From Lethocerus indicus (lineage: Eukaryota > Arthropoda > Insecta > Hemiptera > Belostomatidae), in contig JACDQD010000005.1 of the NCBI GenBank assembly GCA_019843655.1, positions 4,429,575 through 4,493,574 of the forward strand: a DNA stretch of 64,000 nucleotides, given 5' to 3'. Below, piece after piece: positions 1-12,200 of this stretch (position 1 is its first letter; every line of letters begins with the position of its first letter). The translations under genes and the position numbers were made by a program. The notes beneath the pieces were generated by a model. That model searched no databases, was not told where the DNA came from, and saw only the letters and a program-made list of their open reading frames with translations.

Positions 1-137
1 CTCTTACCGATTTAGTGCTCTTCCTTACCGTTCTGTTAGTGATATATTGTTTCCTATTTTTATGAACAAGAATATTGAATTAAATGTTTATAATGTACTA
101 ATTTTTAAAATCTGTTATCAATAGTTTGTATGTGCAG

Positions 138-346
138 GCGTGTTTGTCTGTGTCAGTGACAGCCAGTGGGATTGTGGTTGCGGGGTTCTAGAGTGGGGAA
201 GGCGTGGATTGTGCTAAGCTCTGAGAACCTTAACTAAGTCAAAAAGTTAGAACTGGAAGTTTGAAAGCGGGTTTGAGCACAGGTTCTTGAGCCCAGTCCC
301 AGTATAACATTGGAGCCAATAAACACAGACGTTCTCGCGCAACACA
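138..346 (+). other. Possible terminal exon with 3' UTR of a gene to the left (weak)
   Basis: Seen: a TACTAAT at 96-102, matching the ideal branch-point consensus, lies 36 bases before a CAG acceptor whose AG is at 136-137. Downstream there is a stop in each frame within about 110 bases and an AATAAA at 318-323. One frame from 138 runs 17 codons to a TAG at about 189. Another runs about 25 codons and is rich in Cys and Gly. Neither translation is recognised. The order branch point, acceptor, short frame, stop, polyadenylation signal is what a last exon would show. Each piece is short and can arise by chance, the pyrimidine tract before the acceptor is poor, and the cleavage position is a guess. 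Confidence 0.12.
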
Positions 347-3300
347 CCAACTTCGGGCTATAATTCAATTGTCAAAGATTAGCCGAGATTAGCTTTTGCC
401 TGCAGACTGAGTATGAGTTATGCGGTGGATATAAACTGTCTAAATATCATTTTAAACGTCCGCACAGTGTAATTGCATTTGGAAAAATCGGTTTTCCGAT
501 TTTAAACAGTTTATGAATGAGATCTTCTGTATAAATACAGTGGACATATACTAACAGGAAACTATGGAGACGGAAATATTTTTACGTGTTAATAGAATTT
601 CCTATTACACGATGCTGTTGTGGCAAACCTACACGTTTGGTATATTACTTGTGTATATAGTGTATTTTCGTGATATGTATGTGGGGTGAAATTCGGTTCA
701 GAATAACCACCCCTGCCCCCGTCTACAATGTGCCGATAATGGAAAGCCTGGAGTATCGACTGGCCCCTACCTCGACGGTCGCCATCTTATCGTTTCCCTC
801 TCATTAACCCTCTCCCTCTCTCGCTCCCTCCCTCGTCCGTTAACAGGGTGGCTGGAGGGGTGAAGGAGGGAGGCTCGTGTAGATAACGATAGGACTGCAA
901 GTGTGAGGAGGGATGCGGACGGGGTAATGGGCAGGGGGGTAGTTGCGGGGTCGCAATCTGATCTCGGCCTGAAAGATTTAGGGCGGTGAAAGCGTGAAGT
1001 GGGCGGAGGGGGAGGGTGTGAGAGCGTGGCCTGTCTCTCCGGTTAAATTAATAGCCATAAGTTCTCTACGTGTCGGTTGAATAGGGGGTGAGAGGGGCGG
1101 ACAGATCAGGTGGGCTTGAACGGGGATAATGGGGACTTAATACGTCCGATGATTGTCCTCAATCAATAGGACTTTACACCCCTAATGTTGGCTCCCGTGA
1201 CTGACCCATTAATTGTATTTCTTCGTGTCCTTAGAATGATTCAGAATTACATTTTAATTTTTATTAGCTATGTTCTAAATAGTTCGCTGACCTCTAATTA
1301 TTTTTCGGTTTCAACCGTTTCTCACGGTATCAATTTTATCCAACATTATAAACAAAACCTCTCGCTTATTTGGTGCGCTCTTCCGATTGTTAGATCTATA
1401 ATTCACCAAATTCCTGACCCTTTTGGTTTTTATGCGGACGCCGTTATTTCGGTACCCGTTCTTTGGTTAATGTAAGGAGCCCAAAATATTTCAAGTCAAC
1501 GATGCCCCTTGCGGAGCCAGATTGTGGTGCTCAGGAAGGAATTGGAGTGTTGATTGCGTCTGTGGTAGAGGTCAGAAGATATTGCCCCCATTAGAGGCCA
1601 GGCCTCCCATTATTTTCCGCCCAATCTCAATTAGGCTCTAAACGGAAAACACGGTCCTTCCGAATAAGGCGTTGAAGCCTGCGGCGATCAAGTAATAAAT
1701 CCCGAGTAATAAATGTTGTAGTATTGACTACAACAATCCAATAACGACTTGAACCAAAGTCTAATAGCGCATAGTTATTAGGAACCTTAGGAATTAATGA
1801 ATTAAGGTCAGCATTTCATTTAAGTTATCCTATGCCAATTTCGCTCGAGCAATTACCCTCATAAACACTGAACGACACCCATGGCGTGTATTAAAAAATT
1901 AACAGATAAGAAACGGTTTGAAGAGCGCGGGCACAGTCGAAAGCATATGACTTGCCAACAAAATGGAATGATTATCAAAAGAAATATTTTTTGGCCCGAT
2001 GGTCCAAAAACCCGAGTGGCGATCGCCATCATTCTTTTGATAATCCCTCTAACGCTCGCCGGACCCCCTCCCCCCATATAACCCTTTAAACAAATATGGA
2101 ATGAACAAAAAAAGATCCATTTTCAGATTTGATTTTAAGCTAGACCGGTTTCGGCTTCCAGCATTTAGGTAGAAATACTGCCAATATTTTAGTGAAGCTA
2201 TTACGCATATAATCATGTCAGCACTGTTACTTTGTCAATTATAAATTATGCGTGTTCTTATATCTAGATTTAATGTCATTGTTCTATATCTCCGAGATCT
2301 TGTGGAGGGTGTTTCTCAAAATATTTTCAATTAAAATTTCATTCGTTTCGTTCTCCGAGTGAATCGAATCAATTTATATACATATCATAATTTTTTATCA
2401 ATCGTTATCGGCTGTAATAAATTTAAATACTTTAAAGATAACAAGCGTTCATTCGTCGATCTGTAAAATCACCCTTGACTAATAAGAAATTTTGTAAGAC
2501 CTCACTGTCCTGTAATATTTTTAATTCTGGTAACGCGGTAATGTCATAGTGGTACTGTGTTCATTCAAGAAAACTCGTGCTCTGTGCAAGTAGGACGTAA
2601 GAAAATACTCTGGGGGCGGGGGGATGTTTTCTGGTCCATCGCAGAAGCCAACCCAGAATAAATTAACAATCGTGACAATCTTGGGATATTGCAGAGTCCT
2701 CCTATTTGTATAATTGTCTCCCGGTAAACATTTAATCTTCTCCTGGCCTCTGGGGGGCCTAGAGGTGTGGTGCCTGTAGAGCTAGCTACTGCAATCCCGG
2801 GCTTGCATCGTTTAATGATCCGAGAGGACCGGTCTCCCCCGTGGGGGAGGGGGTGGGATTTGATGCAGGGGATAGAAAAGGAAAATAGTGGTGGTACTTG
2901 GGGTTGGAGGGAGAGAGGGATGTAGGGTGGGAGAGAGAGAGAGGGATGGAGGGAGGGAAGCGCTGGCTCCTTAGCCCCCCCCGCCAACCCCACCGCGGGA
3001 ACTAATGGTTGTGTACAGGTAAGCCGGGCAATGGTGTGTGAGTTAATGGGGGCAATATGTCTGTGTTGTCTGAGTGTGCGCCCAACATGTGGCGCCAATT
3101 AACAGTATAACTGCAGTACAGCTAATACTCCACCAAGCCCCCGCCTCCATGAACCGGGGCCACCCCACTAACACAGATAGGGGTAGGGGGTGACTCTACG
3201 CCCTCAGTAAAGTAACTACGCTGGTAAAGACAAAAGGGGAACGGGTACAATTCTAATATATTTCGGGCGCCTGTTGCAATCGTATTTACCGATGCGGGGA

Positions 3301-6250
3301 GTGGGAGGTTAATATTTAATTTGTATAGAGCATCCGACTGTAGTACTGAGCCGAATATATATCCAGTTGAATGTTCCCAACAGTATCCGTTCATTTCAAA
3401 TTATAATTTTCGAAAAGCCGAGGAATTTATAATTTCTGGAGGTCGGGCACCCCCGTTTTGATGGGTAGGCCCGTTTAGCTTGTAGCCGTATCACGAGTTC
3501 GAACGGGCTGTATTATTAGCGGCGTATAGCTGTGTATAGCGCGGCTTCGGGGAGTGGTCTCCGGGTCTTGTGTTGATGAGGTGCCGCGCGAACAATTAAT
3601 TAGCCCCGTCCGACACTAACTAATCCAAGTTAACCGGGCGAGAGCGTCCGATTCACACTGCAGATGTCGCGCCGGCCCGGATCAAGGCCTCATAATTGTG
3701 TTTATTAATCCGGCCGACGCAATTACGCTATTATATGACTCTAATTGCGTTATTAATCTGGTCCCGCGGTGGATACCCGTCCTGGGGGAGGGTAGGGGGT
3801 AGACGTTAAGTAATTCAAGGGGGGTACGGCGCCTTAATCCGCAGCCGAGCCCCTGAATTATAGGCCTATTCTCTCGATTAAATTCTGCGAAATTGCTCGG
3901 CCGGCCCTCTCCATTAAGTACCGCGGGCCCTTAGGGCCGCCCCCCCCCCTGGCGCGGTCACCGACTATCAGCAGTAATGAGAATTGATTTGATCCGTCAG
4001 ATATTGTAACAGAGAGCTTACTCGTATCACACTGCATTATATAGATTGAGGAAGGTCTAGAAGTTTAATCACTGAATAATAACACAGAAATATATTTCGG
4101 AACGCGATCTAACTAGTATGTCGTCCAAGACTGTCTGCTCATTAATTGTCTTAACATTTTATATGCTATAGTACAATATGGAGAGGCTAAACGCAGGTGT
4201 CCGGAGGGACCGTTTAATAACCTCTTTGTCGCCGATATTCACAAAAACATTTCCGAGAACCTATCCCGTGCTCTACCTGTCGCTAAAGTATTTAAAATTG
4301 AGATACAGATTAAATGGTTTAGTTCAATCGACAATTTAATTAGTGGAGAGTGGTTGGTTCCTTATGTTCGGCCTCCACAGCAGAAGTAGTTCGGTGCCCA
4401 TACATAATGAGAGTAGGTCCGACCCGGCCCCAATAGGAAGGAACAATCCCCGAAATTAGGGACTGACCCGCTCCCCTCTGGTAGGCCGAATTTCTATTGA
4501 ATTGCAAATATGAATTCGTATATCACCGTTTGAACACGTTAATTTCATATGGTCTAGTTCTCCGAACTGTCATATCAGGGGTATAAATAATTGAATTTAT
4601 ACACTCATAATTACTAATGATATAATTACTGTGAATAAAGTTAAAAGTGCGAAATATAATTAATTCGGCCAGTCAACATATTAAATATGTGTTATTCAAC
4701 CGCGTGTGTTCCTTCTCGCCAAGTAGTTTTAATGTAGTTTTCACCGTTCGCCCATTTTTATCTTAGTATTATTTTATACCGAACGCGAGGTTAATATTGT
4801 GCCTTTCAACAGTGTTCAATTACCGGTTAATTGGTTTCCAAACCCCCGGCCTTCATACTTCAATTTCGTAAGTTTCAACAACAGTTAATTGAGAGAATAT
4901 GCAACATAAACAAAATTTTCCGTTTAATATGGGAAAACTAGTTCTGAACTTAAGGTTAAAGAAACAGTACCAGCAGAGGCAGTAAGGGGCACATGTTCCG
5001 ACCTGAAGACAGAATGAAATAAAAAATAAAACTATTCTAGAGTTAGTGATCTTTCGTTTATACAATTAAAATTTTCAATTGGAGGAAAATTCGGTCTGTT
5101 ACCGCAGATCTGCAGGGTCCGTCAGTTATATATTCCAAATTTGACTTTTGGTTGGTAATTGAATTTGAGTAGTAATTATATCAGCAGTTCTGCCCTCAAC
5201 TGATAATCGAGTTTTGGCATATATATACACGCAAGAAGTACAAAATGTTCTCTGTAAGGGCTTATTAAACTAGGGCGGAACAAACCTGGTATTTTATTTT
5301 CGAGTGTCCTTATATTTTAAGTAATTCCCACCGGTTAATACCTGCAATATTTTTAACTTTAAAAAATGTTCGGTCAATTTTGGTGGCGGACGAAACTTGC
5401 TTTCAATAAAACCCGTATTAATGATGTATTAATAAACCTGATATTATGACGTATTTCACCGTTTGAAATAGGTTGTACCACTGTATGTTGGCGTGCGCAT
5501 AATCGAGTAACGTTGTTTCACCAGTTCGAATATTCCGCGGTGAAAACTGATTGTAAACTATCGGTGTCATGTTGAATGCACCTGGTGAAACAGCGGTGGC
5601 CTCGCTCTCTGCAGCGCGATCGAAGAGTCCCGGCCGTCGTCTTGGGGATGCAATACAAAATTCAGTTTTGAAAATCCCATTCCCGACCCCCGTACCCGGG
5701 GCGCTTGTAAAACGTCCCCGGGGGAAAGAAATGCCGGCGCGGATGTACGGGCTGAAGTTCACATTTTTACACGGCCTCGAATTACAGTCAGAGCCGGGAA
5801 TCAGAAGCGCGAGGCAGTTCGAATAGAAATCAGATAGTAACACAATGCATGTGTAATTCGAACAAAAACACGAATAGCAGTTATATTTTTTGTTTTTCGT
5901 ATTAAGGGACATGTACAATCAGGGACACTGAGATGTTCGGGTTTATGTATGTAGAGTTAAACACTCAATCGGCTAAACTGATTATAAAATTAATTATTCA
6001 TAAAAAATAATTCATTTCAAATAATTACAATACAATTCCGCTAAATATTTTCATTTAATTATTAATTTATATTAATTATCATTTCTGGTACGCCCTCGCC
6101 AATACGACTTTAAAATGCTAATATTAAATGTTCTCCGAAGCGTAATAAATAATATTATTTATTTCGTAATATTGTTCAGGGCTCCTAATAATAGGGAGGA
6201 TATGCGGGCGGGCTCGCCTTCCTCCTCGTCCAATTATCATTAGGGGAGAG
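346..6250. other. Non-coding stretch with GC-rich islands
   Basis: No gene recognised. AT-rich DNA is interrupted by GC-rich islands: a CT-rich then GA/GGG-rich block at about 780-1010, a GA-rich and G-rich block at about 2820-3000, and a CpG-rich block at 3540-3960 ending in a run of C. A short stem (arms 1714-1722 and 1727-1735, four-base loop) and a 7-bp stem GCCCGTT/AACGGGC (3469-3508) are present. The 177-codon frame on the minus strand at 2565-3098 is a by-product of the purine-rich tract: its product is proline- and serine-rich low complexity with no domain. The rest shows nothing I can assign. Confidence 0.6.
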
Positions 6251-9200
6251 AATTTTGAAAAAAGGGTGATTAATTGTGCCGCCGCCGACGTAGTTAGCGT
6301 TATCAGAGAAAGCCCAATTTGTTAGCGGGTCCCCCGCTTTGCAATCTTCGTTCCTGATACAAATTTAATTTTAAAGCAGCGCTTTCCCTTCCACGGCTTT
6401 TTCCCTACCGTTTTCTCCCATGTTTTTCTGCTCCGGCAGTACGCGTGGACACTGACGATTATTTAACATAGCGTTTTTAATTTCGTTACGGCTAATTAAG
6501 AATATATTTGTTTAGACTGTGTTATCGGAGGTGCAATAAATCTGAGCTTCCTTCGTCAATTTTGTAGTAATTAATGGCGACCAATACTGATGATTATGTT
6601 CTATTAATATATAAAATATATGCGATACTGAAGACGGTGGGATGTGGTAACCGGTCTCTTAATGCAAAATGTGCGAGGAGATTATTTTATGCCAACGTCA
6701 ACACACGAGGCTAGAGACATTAATTTCACTTGTGATTCAGGGAACCATACTTTCCAGTACTTCAGGATGTTACATAGCGGCAGAAGAAAGGCCTCGGGAG
6801 TTGAGGTGGTAGGAGAAGGGAGGACGTAGCCCCTTCTTGTTTCCCTCGCCCAATTATTTTCGTCCAATAAATTAGCTGGCTAACAAGGCGGGGGAGGGTC
6901 CTTTTTAAAACTCGGTATTAAATGCACAGGGGTGAGCCTGCAGTTAATAGCCCGGTAGGGTTGGGGCTCCTAAACAAAACGCAGACGGGCTTTGAAAACC
7001 ACAATGGGTAGCGGACGCGTTTTTAGCCCCGCGCGTTTAAACCTAATATCTTTAGGGCGATTCGGCGCTTCCCCTTCCCGAGTCAAACGGTGTAGTTTTC
7101 CGAAGGAAATTAAACTTTTTATTACGCACGCTTCCCCTCTCCGCCAGCCACCGTCTCTAGTGAAACAATAAAAAACAAGCGGTACAATGGCGACCGGTTG
7201 AGGTGAAAAAAAACCGGAGGGTGGTGGACACTGGAAGGAAAATATATACAGACATATAAAAGGAAAAAAGGAGGAAGAAAAAAAGAAAGTTCGCGGAAAT
7301 TTATCATCTTAATTATCCGGCCGGGGCGAGCGGTCGAGTGATGACCCCGGGATATTGTTTTATTAAGAACGGGCGACCTCTCCACCACTTTTTCTTCTCC
7401 TTTCTCTGAAGGGTGGGGCAGCGGTGGTGAAAGGAAGAAAGAGTCGGCAGTGGCGGGGGCGGGGGTGAGGTTCACCAGCCCTCGTTCCAATTAATTTGAG
7501 CCGAGAGCGGCGGTGGTTAATTTTTTTTTATTTTATTTTATTGCTCGCGAGGGAAACTTTCAGATCCGGGCAAATTGTACGGCCTTCAGCTTGCGGTAGC
7601 CCGGAAATATTCGCATTCGCTGGTTACATGGGCGTACCTCCTCCGCCGTTAGAGACTGGTGGGACTAAATTCTCACAGGGGAAGTAAATTTTTGAAATAT
7701 TGACTAACTGTAAGGGTCACGGCCTGTAGAGCTACAGGTATACAATTATGACATGTTTTAATCCACCAGTTTCTCTGACAGTTTCGAGGATACTCTTAGC
7801 AATAGATTCATTCAGCGCGGTAGTAGTTAATCACCTTTTCCTGTTTTAATATATCACTAAACTTGACATATTTTCTATATATGTTATAGAAATTAAGCTT
7901 GATCTAAACGAAAATTCGTCTAAATGCGATTAATCTTTCTCGTTATTTGTTTTCTCTCTATTTATATTTAGGGGCACAATTATGATTCTCATTAGTATAA
8001 TTCATGTAGTAATTTACGTTTTATTCGCATGCTTTGGGTTTGTGATATTGACCGGCGGGATACTGAATACTGAATTGTTATTGGGGGCAGAAATCGCCGC
8101 GGGTAATTTACTCGTCTCAGACATTATTCGGCGCCGATTCGGGCTAGCCCATTTAAAACTGGTCGCTCCCCGGGCTGGGTTTAACTATCGGCCGGGTAAC
8201 GAAAATTTAATAGCGCACTAAAAACTCTGCGGGCGGACGACTCCTCCTCTCCAAAGCTTTTCCGACCGCAAGCCGGGAGGATCCATAAAATTTGATTTAA
8301 TCCGGTCGTGTGTCCGCGATTAAAATTCGAAACGAGGCTTAATAACAACGATTCCCCTACTATATATAAACGGGGGGAAAGAGGGAGGGAGAGAGAGGAA
8401 GCTTGATGGAAAAATCGGGAGAGCATAAACCCGGTTGGGGGGCGAACAGATCCTGTAATTGGCCAATATTTCAAGTCCCGGGGGTTGTTCCGGGGTTAAA
8501 CTGAAAACGATCGGGCCTCACCCCCACGGTGCACATACGTCACGATGCACTCTCAACATTGCCGGGCTTTAATAACGGGGGGGGGGGTGTATTTCTTGTA
8601 ATTAAGTTACGTACAATTTCGTGTGTTTTAAAATATACCATATGAATGGCCTTTTGGAGCTCCGGTGTGCCTGCCTCTTTTGTCTTGTAGCAGTCATCCA
8701 AAGTGTAGCGTCACTTACTGCCCTAGGATAAAGAACGAAGCAATGAAGTGTGAATGTGCCTATGAAAAATTGTCCTCTCACACCGCTTGCCTAGCAACAA
8801 ATTCTCAAGTACAATTGTAATTACAGTCCCTCCCGATCCCGATTAGACGGACTTATTTCCGAATGAAAATTAATTTTGTGCTCCGACTCGCACATTTTAT
8901 ATTAATCTAAAACGCCGTCAGATCGTGTGTAGTATTCTTTTGTTGCAGGAAATCCTACGAATTACAACAATCAGTACACGAAGAGAAATCAAAAATTAAA
9001 TACTATCAATCGGGGATTAAATAGGCGATACGCAATTAGGCTCATTGACAGGGCCATAATTCAAACGATATGAATATTCCGCCGGTTTAATTATAGTCGG
9101 TCGGCTATCTTTTTAATGGCTATTGTAACGAGACCGCCCCCGCACCGAATTCCGCGCCCCTAAATCCCGCGCGTTTTCCTTAATTGCCGCCAGAAGAGAG

Positions 9201-12200
9201 GGAATTACGAGGGGTGCTTGGTTGGGGTTGGTGGAGGTTGGGGGCGCATAAATTTCCATCCCGGCGTCCAGATAATGCTATATCAATATTGATACTCGGC
9301 CCAAATTGGTCTGTATAATAGATCAAATTAAACACCTGCCTTGGAAATAAAAAAAATGGTGGGGCCGAAAAGAAGAGAACTCCTCCGCGCTCCAATAAAC
9401 TCTTATTTATCGCGCTGATTGGCGAGTATTTATCGCGGCCTTACTCGATATTAGTGCGTATCAAACCCCGTTTGGGTGAGGGGGACGATAAATCTCTGGA
9501 ACGTTTTTCCAACTTCACGAGCAATAAATAAAGCGCCAAGGAGGTGGGGGACAACTTTTTTTTCTCCGCAACGGATTCCACAGATCCTAATAATGCCGTT
9601 TGGAAACCCCGTAAGGAATGATATTAGCCTCTGCTGTTGTAACTTAAATTTTATACGCTATTTTTTTTAAACGAGTTGTACGATATTTATTTTATACCTT
9701 TTACATATGACCAAATAGGACAGTCAAATTTCTGATTCAAACTTTCGAATGCCATAGGTATTAACATGAAATTTAAATTTCACATAACTCATAATTCAAA
9801 TTTGTAATCAGAGAATATATTTTGTCTTCAGCAGGAATTTAAACCTCTGGTCTATCAAAACCGTAACCGAATAATTGAAAGACATATTTTTGTACTACGT
9901 ATAATTAAACAATGCCTGTAGGACGAAATTTATTTGAAAAAAGGGAGGTGAAGTTATTCGTTTCAATGCCAGGGTATATTCTGCATATGAATATAATTAT
10001 TTGCTGTTATTAATATTAAATATTATGAAACTACGAATAAGGACATGTGGTAATACATTATTTTGAACGTTTCTATAGTCAAATACACAAATTTTCCGGA
10101 TATTTTATTTTATAATTTTAATACGGCCTTACAAGGTAAACCTATTGTTCTGGGTATTTACAATCTTTATTGGGAATACTGGGACTATCTTTACTCCTCG
10201 AGCTGGTGCTCTCCCGTACAGTTTTATAGTTTCCTGCTTAATGTACTTGCGGGTTTCGGGGTTCCTCCAGCCGATTGTTGTACCCGGGTTCCGGTTCCTC
10301 CTCGGCAGGCCGGCCCCTGGACCCATTCCCGGTGACTATCAGTCATCTTGCGGGACGTTGGCCGCCTCCATTGGGACCCATCCCGGATCTCTATCTTGGA
10401 GCTGTGACGAGGGTCGTTATGACCACTTGACAATCTGACAAAGGGCGGGGCACCCCCTCCAGCCAGTATACGAATTGTCCTTTCCCCTTTTCCAATTCAC
10501 CTGTCGTTCGCGACGTCTGGTTTTTATCGCATCTCGAAGGACATCCACGGCCGTTCAATAGTGTCTTTTAATGGAGGGCATTGAGTTTTAACCATTTATT
10601 CTGAAGGCTGTACTAACAGGGGATAGTTATTTGGCTTAAGATATTTATACTACGAAATAAGTATCTAGTTCATTAAATGCATTACATAATATAATTGTTT
10701 AAATTATAGATATGTTCCTAAAATTAATCATAATACCTACATTGTTAACATGTATTATATACGGCTATCTGGTTTCTCACTCTGTTTTTTAGTTTACATT
10801 GAATTGATTTTCATTTAAGATAGCCTTTAGATATTTTAATGCAACCTTCCTCTTGCACTAGAAAAAAGGGATTTGGACAAGGTTTCTGGATATTTTCAGT
10901 TGCTTTTTCGTTCACACCGTGTTTTCAGTATCGGTAATAATGAAGTACTAGAATATCTATACAATAACTCAGAGACTATTTGTGCGCCCAAGTTAATAAT
11001 GTTCATGTGATTTCGGGAGGGTTTCGAATACTCTGGTATTTATGGACTATCACTAATGCCTCACTAATCACCTAAAACAACGCTACTGAAGTTGGCGAGA
11101 GGCGGAAACAGGCCTGCAATTGATTGATGTTATGAACTAAATTGAAACTTATTGTTCTTAGCATTAAAATAATTAGGAAGTACACGCAGTATTCGAATCA
11201 GTGATTTGATTTTTCACTTTCGTTATCGGTAATTATTTTGCATGCGTAGACATTTTGTTTTTCCAGATATTTTAAAAATATGAGCCCGAGTATTATCGCA
11301 TATGCGGATTTTCTCACGCGCGTATAAACCGACCCCATTTCATCGCCAATAAGACCCTTCCAACCCTTCTCAATTCGGAACGTTTCGAAGGCGGTGACCC
11401 GGGCCCGGCGTAACGCAACCTTAAAAGGTTTTCCAGTTTTGACTCCCCCCTCCAACCACTGGACCCACATCCATCCAAGTGTCTTATTTCGGAAATTCAG
11501 TTTCCGCCGTGTGGTACGCAGACGGGAAACGCGTTTCGAGTTGAATAAGGAATACGTAATATCGGGAACGCGGAGCGTGTAGAAGAAGGCGGGCCACTAC
11601 CGGGGGCACTTGGAATAAAATCGTAATTTAGCTTTGTACCGGGGGCCGGGGGCAGTAACACGCGGGAGCGGACTTAAGTGGGCGGCGTTTTGAAACTGAC
11701 GTGATTTAAAAAGGCGGCCCCGCGTAAGAGGCCCCCAACCGAAATTGTGGCCACCACGTGAAACTCAAGTTGTAACAATATAGCGTCGGAATTTATTAAG
11801 GAAAGCGGGAGAAAACCTTGGGCCGCTCGGGAGAATTGAATTGCATTCAGTCCACAGAGCACAGCAGGCTTTTCCGGCTGAAATATTGGTCCGAGCGGGC
11901 TATGGAAATCGAGAAGTTGCAAAGGCGATTAACATTATAAAACTGTTAACTGAGTCTAGAAAAAATTAATGAATACGTTATTTTCTATTTGAATTAAATA
12001 ATAAAATTGGGGAATGAATAATAAAACGTATTTACATTATACCATGCTTGAAGAAACCGAAATCTGTCTGAATTAATGTCTCTATAAATGCACCGGCTAT
12101 ATTATTATTATTCAGCAACAATGGTAAAAATACGAGTTCCAAAGTTATTTCGTATTCTAAATAAATACGGTTCTTGCGAAAGTAAATATTATTCGTTGAA
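6251..12200. other. Non-coding stretch with GC-rich islands
   Basis: No gene recognised. GC-rich islands lie at about 7.1-7.6, 8.2-8.6, 9.1-9.6, 10.2-10.5 and 11.3-11.9 kb. Between them the DNA is AT-rich. A G run of 11 bases is at about 8577-8587. Open frames of 60-120 codons concentrate in the islands, often on both strands at once, for example four overlapping frames at 10,063-10,438. This is the signature of composition rather than of coding. No splice-site-bounded exon stood out. Confidence 0.6.

Noticed and set aside
2565..3098. 177-codon open frame on the minus strand
   Set aside because: It is driven by GA/GGG-rich repeats. The product is Pro/Ser/Leu low complexity with no recognisable family.
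3461..3510. tRNA-like stem GCCCGTT/AACGGGC with GTTCGAAC
   Set aside because: The span of about 40 bases is too short for a tRNA and no cloverleaf forms.
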